This document shows, piece by piece, positions 1 through 7,300 of a stretch of 34,441 nt of DNA. This stretch comes from Chryseosolibacter sp036402075 (GTDB lineage: Bacteria; Bacteroidota; Bacteroidia; Cytophagales; Cyclobacteriaceae). A program made the position numbers and the translations under genes. The notes under the pieces were generated by a model. The model made no database searches. It was given only the letters and a program-made list of their open reading frames with translations, and was not told where the DNA came from. The first letter of the stretch is position 1. Each line of letters opens with the position of its first letter. Location: the NCBI GenBank assembly GCA_036402075.1, contig DASWTP010000089.1, positions 1-34,441 on the forward strand, given 5' to 3'.

Positions 1-340
1 TGATCGATGTCGACATAGAGAATTGATGGCTGGGATTCCCCTTGAGCCAGCATTCCTTAAATCGTTTCGCGTCTTCCCTTCTGCATTCAAAACAAGGGCG
101 GTGACCGGCAGCGAATGCGGTTGCCTCATCCATAAAAAAAAGCTCGGTCCATCGACCGGGACTCATCACAGTACGCCTGCGATCCTTAAACTCAAGAACA
201 CACGTAATCCATGCCTTGTGCTTAAAGGGCCGTGTGATCTGCTTTTGCTCGTTGTGAATGACCCCACGATTTCCCATCCACGTACCTCGCGCAGCTGTAC
301 TAATGATCGATCCAAAAGGGTCTACCCTGTTCTGAAGCAT
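1..340 (-). CDS. Conserved uncharacterised protein, 3' end beyond the window (partial)
   Basis: Read on the minus strand, an open frame starts with ATG at 340 and stays open for 113 codons to the left edge. An in-frame TAG lies two codons upstream of the ATG, which fixes the N-terminus. The product begins MLQNRVDPFGSI, then has ARGTWMGNRGVIH (about residues 17-29), a basic stretch near 36-42, WTELFFMDEATAFAAGH (64-80) and RPCFECRRED (81-90). The motif GHRPCFECRR with a CxxC pair (C83, C86) and H80 matches, from memory, a conserved bacterial family of unknown function; I cannot name the domain. The CxxC plus nearby His could bind a metal, but that is inference. The neighbouring gene that I can see on this strand (794-1258) is over 450 bases away, so this gene probably has its own promoter. 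I am fairly sure it is coding and unsure of any role. Confidence 0.75.
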   Translation of the reverse strand, partial: MLQNRVDPFGSIISTAARGTWMGNRGVIHNEQKQITRPFKHKAWITCVLEFKDRRRTVMSPGRWTELFFMDEATAFAAGHRPCFECRREDAKRFKECWLKGNPSHQFSMSTSI

Positions 341-793
341 GCACTAAAATAACACAACCTGGCAATATGCGTTGTGGAGTTTCAATGTTGGCGATTTGGC
401 CGACCCGTTTCTGTCGTTCACCTACCAACGGCTCCACAATGCCTTTTTTCGATAGCTGGACGGGCTTTTCAAACCGTTATTTACATTATAAACGCTACGG
501 CAATGTACACGCTACATAACACATCCTCAACAAAATCTGCTCTCGTTCGCGCATCAATGATCGGGGGCGGCATTGTGATTGCCATCATCTGTTCGCTGGT
601 TTCGCTCGATCGATCCTCCGCAGAGGCTAATCGAGAGTTCAATCAAGCTCCATATGCAGTCAATGCCCTGCTTCTTAAAGCAGCGTCAACGCTTGGCCAC
701 TCTGCAGTTGTATTCTCCAACCCTTAGCCCATCCATAAAATCGCTGTGTAAATCCCGTTCGATCGGTGGCGAAGCGTTGCTGAGCACACGCAT
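341..793. other. Gene-poor interval with one doubtful small ORF
   Basis: No convincing gene lies between the left-edge gene and the lipoprotein gene. The best candidate is a plus-strand ORF from ATG at 503 to the stop at 727 (74 codons), with one hydrophobic segment (MIGGGIVIAIICSLVSL). It has no recognisable family, clear ribosome site or partner gene, and a longer frame from 374 adds nothing protein-like. I see no repeat, terminator or RNA gene here. The interval may simply be the shared promoter region of the left-edge gene plus decayed sequence. Confidence 0.4.
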
Positions 794-1258
794 TTAATCC
801 TTCGCCAGTGTCACACTTTTAGTGCCGGTTTCATAATAGATTCTGAGCTGGTCGGCAGTAACTCGGAATGAAACTTCCCCGCCACCAACAGCTTCCAAAA
901 ACTTGTCGGCCCATTGCGGTTGCCCAACATAAGTGGAAATGAGATGAGTTACGCGAAACTGTCGTTCTCCGAGATATGTAAATTCACCCTCGATGGCATT
1001 GGTTGTATTTTTGCCAGAAAGACGTTGCGGCTGGACCGTGTCATCGAACGTGATGATGATGTCTTTGCCCCATGAATTCTCCTGGGTTCTCTCTTCAGAT
1101 TTTCCGATTTCAAAATCTTCAAAGGATATGACTCTCCACGTTCCGTTCAACGTCTCGATGGTTGGATCATCGGGAAATGAATCGATACGCGGCTCATCAG
1201 ATGAACAACCAAGTTGGCCGACCAGGATAAACAAAAGAAGTAAGCCTCGTGTCTTCAT
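794..1258 (-). CDS. Small lipoprotein, lipocalin-like/META-like (hypothetical)
   Basis: This is a 154-residue protein with a lipoprotein signal: a short basic start (MKTRG), a hydrophobic run and the lipobox QLGC followed by SSDEP, so the mature protein should be lipid-anchored at C18. After a linker, LNGTWRVISFEDFEIG (about 38-53) and alternating hydrophobic and polar residues suggest a small beta-barrel. Bacteroidota encode many lipocalin-like or META-like lipoproteins opening with a similar LxGTWxV segment, so the fold assignment is a family-level guess. It lies 61 bases downstream of the M1 peptidase gene on the same strand and may share its transcript. No catalytic motif is visible and the ligand is unknown. 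Confidence 0.8.
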   Translation of the reverse strand: MKTRGLLLLFILVGQLGCSSDEPRIDSFPDDPTIETLNGTWRVISFEDFEIGKSEERTQENSWGKDIIITFDDTVQPQRLSGKNTTNAIEGEFTYLGERQFRVTHLISTYVGQPQWADKFLEAVGGGEVSFRVTADQLRIYYETGTKSVTLAKD

Positions 1259-1319
1259 AGGGTCTTTTTATGATTTAGACACCTTATCGTTTCAGAACGT
1301 TGGAAAGGCAACCGATCCG

Positions 1320-2969
1320 CTAGTTCATGGTATTGAACGTGTACACGTAAAAGTTTGGATCAACTTTGATCGTTGTCTGATTTCCTTCCAGCTTCTCAAC
1401 TTTTGGGCGCGTAGTAGCGTTTAACGTTTTTTCCTTTCCTCCTACCCAAATCTTTACAGGCATGTTAAATGTTGGAATACAATTCGACCAGTGGTAGACC
1501 AGGTTGCCGTCAGTGAGGCGATACTCAAAAACGGGGACACGGATGTCGCGAAGATATTGATCGAAGAAAGAGGTGAGATTCAGTCCCAGGCTTTTCGCCA
1601 TGTAGTCTTCAATCTCCTTGGTTGTAACGGTCTTATGGTAGAACTCCTTATTGAGGCCGCGTAGCATCGCCTTCCATTTTGCATCGTCATTAACGACCTG
1701 GCGAAGCGTGTGAAGCAAGTTGCTTCCCTTGCTATACATATCGCCTGATCCGCCCGAATTAACACCATACGCTCCGATGATCGGGCTGCTGTTGCCAATA
1801 CCGAGCCTTAAGCCACGGACATACTCCGCTGCCGCTTCTTTTCCATAAAAGTGTTCGATAAAAATTGCCTCGGAGTAGCACGTGAATCCCTCGTGAATCC
1901 ACATGTCAGCGATATCTTTGTACGTGATGTTGTTTGCAAACCACTCGTGACCACTTTCATGAATAATGATATAATCCCACTTTAGTCCCCAGCCTGTATT
2001 GCTCAGGTCACTTCCGCGATAGCCAGGCCCATAATCATTTCCGTACGTTACCGAACTCTGATGTTCCATGCCGAGATAAGGGACCTCGACCAGCTTATAA
2101 CTGTCCTCGTAAAATGGATATGGACCAAACCAGCTCTCGAATGCTTCCATCATCCGTGTTGCGTCCTTAAAATGAACTTTCGCTTTTTCGAGGTTCGACT
2201 TCAATACCCAGTAGTCCATGTCGAGTATACCTTTCTCACCTTTATATTTCTCCGAGAAGCGCACGTAGTCACCGATATTCAGGTTTACTCCATAGTTATT
2301 GATGGGATTCACTACTTCCCAGGTAAATGTTTTTGTCTTGTTCTTCTCAGCCTTTTCGCTCTTCAGCCTTCCATTCGAAACCGCGATAAGTCCGGCCGGA
2401 ACATTGATGCTGATCGTCATGCCATTGTCGTTTTCATCATACATGTGGTCCTTGCATGGCCACCAAAGACTTGCTCCGATTCCCTGGCACGATGTGGCAA
2501 TGAAATCTTTGCCGTTCACATCCTTCTTCCATGAGAACCCACCGTCCCACGGTGCGTTTTTCGCCACCAATGGTTTACCGGAATATTCAACTGTGATTTT
2601 TTCCGTGGCCCCTGCTGACTGGTTCTTCTTCAGCGTAATAAAATGGGCGTTGCCATCGTGTTTGATTTCGAGCGCCTGACCATCCTGCGAAGCTTTCTCG
2701 AGCACCATGGGTGCCTGAAGGTCGATCTGCATTACACTGGCCGGAGTCAGCACTTTATATGTGATGACGTTTGTTCCTTTGATCGATTGGTCAGCGATGT
2801 TTACGGTAATAGACAAATCATATCGCTGAAGGTCCCACCATTCGCGTTCTTTGGTAATGGATCCACGCAAAGTGTCCTGTCGGGTAAATGTGCCGTTGCT
2901 GAAAATATTCTGGGCGAAGACGTTTGTCACTGCAACAACAAGAATAATGGCAATCAGGGAGTATCTCAT
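1320..2969 (-). CDS. M1-family zinc metallopeptidase (aminopeptidase-like), exported
   Basis: The protein has 549 residues and an N-terminal signal peptide ending near VFAQ (residue 20). The zinc site is complete: HESGH at 337-341 and the third ligand E360 after exactly 18 residues, the HExxH-18-E pattern of gluzincins. The substrate-recognition loop reads GMEHQ (300-304), where classical aminopeptidases have GxMEN, a variant common in secreted bacterial M1 peptidases. WWPCKD (169-174) is typical of the N-terminal beta domain, and Y422 (DMYSKG) is in the right region for the catalytic tyrosine. It has no large C-terminal helical domain and ends soon after the catalytic helices, so it is a short M1 form. 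Expected role: trimming N-terminal residues from peptides in the periplasm or outside the cell. A possible -7 box lies just upstream at 2994-3001. Confidence 0.93.
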   Translation of the reverse strand: MRYSLIAIILVVAVTNVFAQNIFSNGTFTRQDTLRGSITKEREWWDLQRYDLSITVNIADQSIKGTNVITYKVLTPASVMQIDLQAPMVLEKASQDGQALEIKHDGNAHFITLKKNQSAGATEKITVEYSGKPLVAKNAPWDGGFSWKKDVNGKDFIATSCQGIGASLWWPCKDHMYDENDNGMTISINVPAGLIAVSNGRLKSEKAEKNKTKTFTWEVVNPINNYGVNLNIGDYVRFSEKYKGEKGILDMDYWVLKSNLEKAKVHFKDATRMMEAFESWFGPYPFYEDSYKLVEVPYLGMEHQSSVTYGNDYGPGYRGSDLSNTGWGLKWDYIIIHESGHEWFANNITYKDIADMWIHEGFTCYSEAIFIEHFYGKEAAAEYVRGLRLGIGNSSPIIGAYGVNSGGSGDMYSKGSNLLHTLRQVVNDDAKWKAMLRGLNKEFYHKTVTTKEIEDYMAKSLGLNLTSFFDQYLRDIRVPVFEYRLTDGNLVYHWSNCIPTFNMPVKIWVGGKEKTLNATTRPKVEKLEGNQTTIKVDPNFYVYTFNTMN

Positions 2970-2993
2970 GGTTCAAAGAGTAAGTGAATCCTG

Positions 2994-3001
2994 CAAACAT
3001 A
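2994..3001 (-). promoter_or_regulatory. Possible -7 promoter box for the M1 peptidase
   Basis: Read on the minus strand this is TATGTTTG, a match to the Bacteroidota -7 consensus TAnnTTTG, 25 bases upstream of the peptidase start codon. I found no good TTTG at the -33 spacing, so it is only suggestive. Confidence 0.3.
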
Positions 3002-3196
3002 AGGTATTTTCGAATAAATGGGAATCAGACTGGCCGGGGTATTTTGCGGTCAGTTAGGTTGTGTAACATCTTAATTCCAGGAGGATAACGTTTCGAAGCA
3101 TCTGCCATTTGCCGCGAGTGTAGGTGAAAAAAAGAAATTATGCGCTGGTTCGACTCCAAATTTTCTAAATTAAGAACACAACTAAAACACCTCATC

Positions 3197-3712
3197 ATGA
3201 AACAACTTTTTACTATTTGTGCGCTGGCCGCCACGAGCATTGCCTTTGGCCAGGGACAACTGCAGAAGGAGTCAACAAACTCGCTGGCATTCGTTTCCGA
3301 CCACGTGATGCAACTGGCGAAAGCCATTCCGGCAGAGAAATATTCGTACACACCGCAGCAGGGTGTTAGGACAGTTGCCGATGTATGTGCTCATATCATT
3401 TCGGCCAACTACTTTTTCGCGTCTAAACTCGGAGCAAAAATTCCTGCAGATGTGAAAATGGAAACAATCGAGAAAGATCTTAAGGCAAAAGATGCTATTG
3501 AAAAAGAGCTGAAGCGCTCGTATGACCTGCTTATTGAGTCAATCAGGAACACAAAGGATGCCTCGCTGGCAGCGAAGGTCGACTTTCCGTTTCCCGGGGA
3601 ATATACAGGTATGAGCGCGATCCTGATTTCGCTTGGTCACTCCAACGAACACCTCGGACAACTTATTGCCTATGCGCGCATGAACGGCATAAAGCCTCCC
3701 TGGAGCGAATAA
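3197..3712 (+). CDS. DinB-family protein, exported
   Basis: I chose ATG 3197 (171 residues) over an upstream in-frame ATG at 3140 because the protein then opens with a clean signal peptide (MKQLFTICALAATSIAFGQ). The rest is a DinB/YfiT-type four-helix bundle. Its three candidate metal-ligand histidines are in VSDHVMQL, in VADVCAHIISANY and in SLGHSNEHLGQLIAY near the C-terminus, followed by GIKPPWSE, a typical DinB ending. DinB-superfamily proteins include metal-dependent thiol-conjugate enzymes, but secreted members like this one have no established reaction. It diverges from the M1 peptidase gene and converges on csp, with a shared terminator between the stops. Confidence 0.88.
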   Translation: MKQLFTICALAATSIAFGQGQLQKESTNSLAFVSDHVMQLAKAIPAEKYSYTPQQGVRTVADVCAHIISANYFFASKLGAKIPADVKMETIEKDLKAKDAIEKELKRSYDLLIESIRNTKDASLAAKVDFPFPGEYTGMSAILISLGHSNEHLGQLIAYARMNGIKPPWSE

Positions 3713-3720
3713 ACAAAAAA

Positions 3721-3750
3721 AAAGACCATCTGAATGAGATGGTCTTTTTT
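3721..3750. terminator. Bidirectional terminator between dinB-like gene and csp
   Basis: There is a perfect 11-bp stem, AAAGACCATCT (3721-3731) with AGATGGTCTTT (3737-3747), and a 5-base loop. It is followed by a T run on the plus strand and, read the other way, by the A run at 3712-3723. Both convergent genes end within about 20 bases of it, so it should stop transcription from either side. Confidence 0.9.
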
Positions 3751-3765
3751 AATTGAAAGAGACGT

Positions 3766-3957
3766 TTAGTCAAGGAGGGTAACGTTGACAGCGTTCATTC
3801 CTTTTTTACCTCTCTCCTCTTCAAACTCTACCTTATCGTTTTCACGAATTTGATCAACGAGGCCTGAAGCGTGTACGAAAATATCGGTGTTAGAATTGTT
3901 TGGCGTGATGAATCCGAAACCTTTGGTTTCATTGAAAAATTTTACTGTTCCTTGCAT
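3766..3957 (-). CDS. csp: Cold-shock protein (CspA family)
   Basis: This 63-residue protein is a single cold-shock domain. It starts MQGTVKFFNETKGFGFI with the RNP1-type motif KGFGFI (residues 12-17), has RNP2-type DIFVHAS (25-31) and ends NAVNVTLLD. The length is normal for a one-domain Csp. The family binds single-stranded RNA or DNA and melts RNA structure, acting as an RNA chaperone in the cytoplasm. It has a long upstream region (233 bases to the sigma gene) with a candidate -7 box at 4118-4125. That would give a leader of about 150 bases, like the long regulated leaders of classical cold-shock mRNAs. Whether it is cold-induced cannot be read from the sequence. Confidence 0.97.
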   Translation of the reverse strand: MQGTVKFFNETKGFGFITPNNSNTDIFVHASGLVDQIRENDKVEFEEERGKKGMNAVNVTLLD

Positions 3958-3961
3958 TGTA

Positions 3962-3982
3962 TTAAAAATTAAAAATTAAAAA
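3962..3982 (-). repeat. Three tandem TTAAAAA heptamers in the csp leader
   Basis: Three exact copies of TTAAAAA stand head to tail (TTTTTAA on the csp strand), ending 5 bases before the csp start codon. There is no Shine-Dalgarno sequence, so this A/U-rich tract probably forms the ribosome docking region of the mRNA, in line with A/T-rich initiation regions in Bacteroidota. Confidence 0.6.
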
Positions 3983-4117
3983 CGGTATCGACCTCTGCAG
4001 AGAGGGTGCAAACTGCCACAACCACACATCAGCGGGTCAAGAGAAGTTTAATAAGAAGGTGAAAAACAAAGAGCCCGAAATGAGCTTGATGAAAGGCACT
4101 GAATCTTAATGACATGA

Positions 4118-4125
4118 CAAAGATA
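4118..4125 (-). promoter_or_regulatory. Possible -7 promoter box for csp
   Basis: On the minus strand this reads TATCTTTG, an exact fit to TAnnTTTG. It would place transcription start near 4111 and give csp a leader of about 150 bases. No clear -33 TTTG is present at the usual spacing, so the call is tentative. Confidence 0.3.
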
Positions 4126-4190
4126 CCATTATTCCTGCGTATTCCTAGTGTCAGCTTTGCATTTTAAAAATAAATGCGTCTTGCTCACAC

Positions 4191-5051
4191 TTAACCCAGA
4201 TACGACTTCAAAACACTGTTGCGTGAATGCCGTAATCGTCTTGTTGCCTGCTCTTTGATCTGCCGCACGCGCTCACGGGTAAGGTTTAATCTTTCACCAA
4301 GCTCTTCAAGGTTCATTGGTGGATGTCCGCCTAACCCAAAATAAAGATTCATCACTTCACATTCGCGAACGGTGAGCTTCGAGAAAGCGCGTTGGATCTC
4401 CGACTTCAGTGAATCGGAAAGCAACTCCGCATCGGGCATGTCACTGTTTCCGTCAGAAAGCACATCAAGCAGCGAATTGCTCTCCCCATCTTCAAAGGGG
4501 GCATCTACGGATACATGACGGCCAGAGTGTTTCTGGTTCTGTACGATCTCTTCTTCGGTAACACCAATGGTGTCGGCAAGTTCACGTGTGGAAGGCTCAC
4601 GCTGGAACTGCTGTTCAAGGGTAGAAAAAGTTTTCAGGATCTTATTCAGACCACTTACCCGATTCAACGGAAGTCTCACGATGCGCGATTGCTCAGCAAG
4701 GCTCTGCATGATCGATTGGCGGATCCACCAGACGGCATACGAAATGAACTTAAAACCACGCGTTTCGTCAAAACGTTTCGCAGCTTTGATCAGCCCGAGA
4801 TTGCCTTCGTTGATCAAATCGCCAAGTGTAAGACCATAATTCTGATATTGTTTGGCAACGGAAACCACGAAACGCAGGTTGGCTTTGGTCAGCTTCTCCA
4901 GCGCAATAGTGTCCCCTTCCCGAATGCGCCTCGCCAGATTCACTTCCTCCTCGGAGGTAATGAGGTCCACTTTGCCAATCTCCTGAAGGTATTTGTCCAG
5001 CGACTGGCTTTCGCGGTTGGTAATCTGTTTGGTGATCTTAAGTTGTCGCAT
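4191..5051 (-). CDS. RNA polymerase sigma-70 factor, RpoD/SigA type (likely a paralogue of the primary sigma)
   Basis: This 286-residue protein has the compact Bacteroidota group-1 architecture. It opens MRQLKITKQITNRESQSLDK, followed by region 1.2 (about 16-50), region 2 (54-125) with DLINEGNLGLIKAAKRFDETRGFKF and the -10 melting segment SYAVWWIRQSIMQSL, region 3 (133-210) and region 4 (220-275) with the helix-turn-helix LTRERVRQIKEQATRRLR. There is no region 1.1, which is normal in this phylum. Compared with the usual Bacteroidota RpoD, as I remember it, region 3 (LNRVSGLNKILKTFSTLEQ), the linker at 196-212 and the C-terminus (RHSRNSVLKSYLG) are diverged, so I read it as a second copy, not the housekeeping factor. 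It lies 49 bases downstream of the helicase-like gene on the same strand and is probably co-transcribed with it. Confidence 0.92.
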   Translation of the reverse strand: MRQLKITKQITNRESQSLDKYLQEIGKVDLITSEEEVNLARRIREGDTIALEKLTKANLRFVVSVAKQYQNYGLTLGDLINEGNLGLIKAAKRFDETRGFKFISYAVWWIRQSIMQSLAEQSRIVRLPLNRVSGLNKILKTFSTLEQQFQREPSTRELADTIGVTEEEIVQNQKHSGRHVSVDAPFEDGESNSLLDVLSDGNSDMPDAELLSDSLKSEIQRAFSKLTVRECEVMNLYFGLGGHPPMNLEELGERLNLTRERVRQIKEQATRRLRHSRNSVLKSYLG

Positions 5052-5100
5052 TCTTTAGTTTTTGTGTTTAGGAAGACTTTGTCAGTTCTGATTGCCGACT

Positions 5101-5700
5101 TCAGGCCACGGAGCGTTTAAGTAGTTGAATCTCGCCCGCGAGCACCCTGTTGATATTGGTCAGGTGACCTTGCTCACACGGGTCACACAACGAAATTGCT
5201 TTGCCTTGCCACCCTTGCTGATGACGGTGATCGTTTAGTCTCTTGATGTACGTTTCAGCCGAGACCGGGATGTTGTAGTTGACAACCATCCTCACGCTTG
5301 TAGTCGGAATGTCACTGGCCGCACTTTCCGTAACCACAAGCGTGCGCGTGCGTTTATTTTCAAAGTTGGCTGCGCTGGATCGCCTGGTCCGCTGACTCTT
5401 ATTGCCATGGAATGACTCAGCTGTTATACCAGCGCGATTCAATGTATCCGCGAGTGTATCGGCCGCAAAATTTGTTTTCACATACACAATAACATTGTCC
5501 ACATCTTCATTCGATAGAAGCTCTACCGTAAGCGCAGTCTTCATTGCTTCAGGGACCTGGTAAACGAATTGCTCAAACGCGCCAGGAGAATGCAGATCCT
5601 GCTGAGCCGTTGGACTTAGTCGGTGGACCAGGAAGGGCTGAGGCATCACTTTCAAAAGTTGAAAGGAAGTTGAATTATCGGTGCAAAGTTGTAGTGACAT
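5101..5700 (-). CDS. Stand-alone degenerate DEAD-box helicase C-terminal (RecA2-like) domain protein
   Basis: This 199-residue protein aligns by eye with the interdomain linker and second RecA domain of RhlE-type DEAD-box RNA helicases, and nothing else. Visible landmarks are FVYQVPEAMKTALTVELL (about 45-62, linker), VIVYVKTNFAAD (70-81, motif IV), FHGNKSQRTRR (97-107, motif IVa), RTLVVTESAASDI (119-131, motif V), VVNYNIP (139-145) and YIKRLNDHRHQQGWQGKAISLC (151-172, motif VI region). Key residues are lost. Motif V is normally ATDIAARGID, and motif VI HRIGRTGR has become KRLNDHRH, so two of the three arginines that touch ATP or act as the finger are gone. RecA1, Walker A and the DEAD box are absent. 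An in-frame TAA 12 bases before the ATG shows the gene begins at this point. It could be a domesticated RNA-binding or regulatory protein, or a still-open remnant of an rhlE gene. Confidence 0.75.
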   Translation of the reverse strand: MSLQLCTDNSTSFQLLKVMPQPFLVHRLSPTAQQDLHSPGAFEQFVYQVPEAMKTALTVELLSNEDVDNVIVYVKTNFAADTLADTLNRAGITAESFHGNKSQRTRRSSAANFENKRTRTLVVTESAASDIPTTSVRMVVNYNIPVSAETYIKRLNDHRHQQGWQGKAISLCDPCEQGHLTNINRVLAGEIQLLKRSVA

Positions 5701-5992
5701 AAATAATCGTTAATGTTTCCGGACCCGTGATGTTCACAGCTCCTTTAAGGATTGAGTGAGTCCACCACAAACGCAGCGACTTTCAATTCAGATCTAAATT
5801 GCGAGAGAAAGAATTTCCGAACCGGGGATAAGAGTTGGGAAGGAACTAAAGAATCACAATTGATTCATTAAAGGTAAGGCTATTCATGTCAGTAACCTAG
5901 ATAAATCGACAAACTCAAAGGAACAGCCCCTGGCGAAAGCGATATACACGCGGCAGATAGCTGACCTGGATAGGAAACGGGGTAAACTTTTG
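5701..5992. other. Intergenic region without recognised gene
   Basis: About 290 bases lie between the helicase-like gene and the PepSY operon terminator. I see no protein-like frame, no remnant of helicase motifs and no clear TTTG/TAnnTTTG promoter for the helicase-like gene. The terminator of the upstream operon occupies the right end. Confidence 0.5.
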
Positions 5993-6028
5993 AAAAAGTG
6001 AGGCGGCCAGTTCACGCGCCCGCCTCAC
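5993..6028 (-). terminator. Rho-independent terminator of the siderophore-receptor/PepSY operon
   Basis: On the minus strand a 9-bp GC-rich stem (GTGAGGCGG with CCGCCTCAC, 5998-6006 and 6020-6028) with a 13-base loop is followed at once by TTTTT (5997-5993). It starts four bases after the PepSY gene stop codon. Confidence 0.92.
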
Positions 6029-6031
6029 GTT

Positions 6032-7222
6032 CTATCGTTCTAATAACACTTTAATGCGCTTTCGAGAGGTTTTTGGTTCACCTAGCGGCTTTTCGCTAAC
6101 CTGTTTCTTCCCTTTGTTCCTCCTGCCCCACCAGATGTAAACTCCCGTCACCGGCAGGCTGGCACAAATCAGGCTGGCAAAAAAAGCCAGGATCTTTCCG
6201 GGTAATCCAAGAATTGCGCCCGTATGAATGTCATAATTCATCCGCGAAAGCTTATCGGCAAACTCGGCCTCGGGAAACCGTCCATAAATATGCTCTACAG
6301 GAACTTCCTTCAGCGTGTATTGATCGTAATAGCGATAGTCTATTTTCCAATAGGTCTCACCATCCGGGTTTGCATTGGCACCGACCACGGAAGAGCTTGT
6401 TTCCGGAATGTGCACCTCGATTGTTTCTGCATGCGGGTATTCCTTTCGCATTTTCGCGTATACGTTGTCTATCACCGGAAGCTGGCTACTGTAATGTTGC
6501 GTGGTGTCAGACAACGGTTCACTGTACTCTAACGACTTCTCACCACCTGTGGCAGTATATACGCCTTTTGCAAACCACTGAAATCCCCAGACAAGCCCGG
6601 TAAGCGCCAGCACGAGCGCGATCGTCCACACGTAAAAACCGAGCACATTGTGAAGGTCGTAGTTAACGCGCCTCCATCGGGCACGCCACTTGATCGTGAC
6701 GCGTTGCTTTGCATCTTTCTTTTTCTTCGGCCACCAAAGGATAATTCCTGAGATGAGCATCACCGCAAAGACCAACGTTGCGCTTGCTGCAACCGGTTGA
6801 CCAATCTCCGGGGGAAGCCACAGGTAGAAATGGCCGTCAAGAATGAATTGGAAAAAATCAGCCTCCATGTCCTTTACCTTTAAAACCTCGGCTGTGTATG
6901 GATTCACATAGACGAGGTAATAATAATAGTCAGGTTCATAGTTATAGTAAATGACCATCGCAGCCTTCTCTGCTCCGAGATACTGCACAGCATGAATGTG
7001 CTTTCCGGAAAGTTTCTGCTCTGCAGCTGCCTTCAGCACAGACGGAGGAAGAAACGGCTTCGTCTGCTTTTCAACGAATCGGAAAGGCTGGGTCAGGTCG
7101 CGGATTTCCCGTTCAAACGCGTAGATGCAGCCTGTGATCGCGATGATGAACACAAGAATTCCCGATGCGAGTCCCAGCCAGAGGTGTACTTTTCCAATAA
7201 TCTTCTTCATATCGAGCTGCAT
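6032..7222 (-). CDS. PepSY-domain transmembrane protein, iron-uptake associated
   Basis: This 396-residue inner-membrane protein is of the PepSY-associated TM family (PiuB-like). It starts with the typical segment KKIIGKVHLWLGLASGILVF, with the first helix near residues 14-36. A periplasmic part contains PepSY-like sequence with many tyrosines. Helices follow near 143-163 (ending IILWWPKKKKD) and near 190-213, then a second periplasmic part with NYDIHTGAILGLPGKILAFFASLICAS leading into the last helix, and a basic tail. The IHTGxxxG and WWG motifs are characteristic. Members sit beside TonB receptors and are thought to help reduce or release iron from siderophores at the inner membrane, but the mechanism is not settled. 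The gene lies 78 bases after the receptor on the same strand and ends in a strong terminator. Confidence 0.92.
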   Translation of the reverse strand: MQLDMKKIIGKVHLWLGLASGILVFIIAITGCIYAFEREIRDLTQPFRFVEKQTKPFLPPSVLKAAAEQKLSGKHIHAVQYLGAEKAAMVIYYNYEPDYYYYLVYVNPYTAEVLKVKDMEADFFQFILDGHFYLWLPPEIGQPVAASATLVFAVMLISGIILWWPKKKKDAKQRVTIKWRARWRRVNYDLHNVLGFYVWTIALVLALTGLVWGFQWFAKGVYTATGGEKSLEYSEPLSDTTQHYSSQLPVIDNVYAKMRKEYPHAETIEVHIPETSSSVVGANANPDGETYWKIDYRYYDQYTLKEVPVEHIYGRFPEAEFADKLSRMNYDIHTGAILGLPGKILAFFASLICASLPVTGVYIWWGRRNKGKKQVSEKPLGEPKTSRKRIKVLLER

Positions 7223-7300
7223 TTGTTTCCCCAGGTGCTGATCGCAACGTGCAAGACAGCCAGGCCATATCGTGTTTGTGCAATGGTCATCCAGCGCGTA

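Noticed and set aside
23..352. Plus-strand open frame of 109 codons
   Set aside because: It lies opposite the left-edge minus-strand gene, whose protein shows conserved motifs; the plus-strand translation has none.
503..727. Small plus-strand ORF with one hydrophobic segment
   Set aside because: No family, ribosome site, promoter or partner; kept only as a mention in the gene-poor interval.
2061..2679. Plus-strand open frames inside the M1 peptidase gene
   Set aside because: Antisense shadows of a well-supported metallopeptidase with a complete zinc site.
3140..3196. Earlier start for the DinB-like gene
   Set aside because: Would add 19 residues before a well-formed signal peptide; ATG 3197 is the better start.
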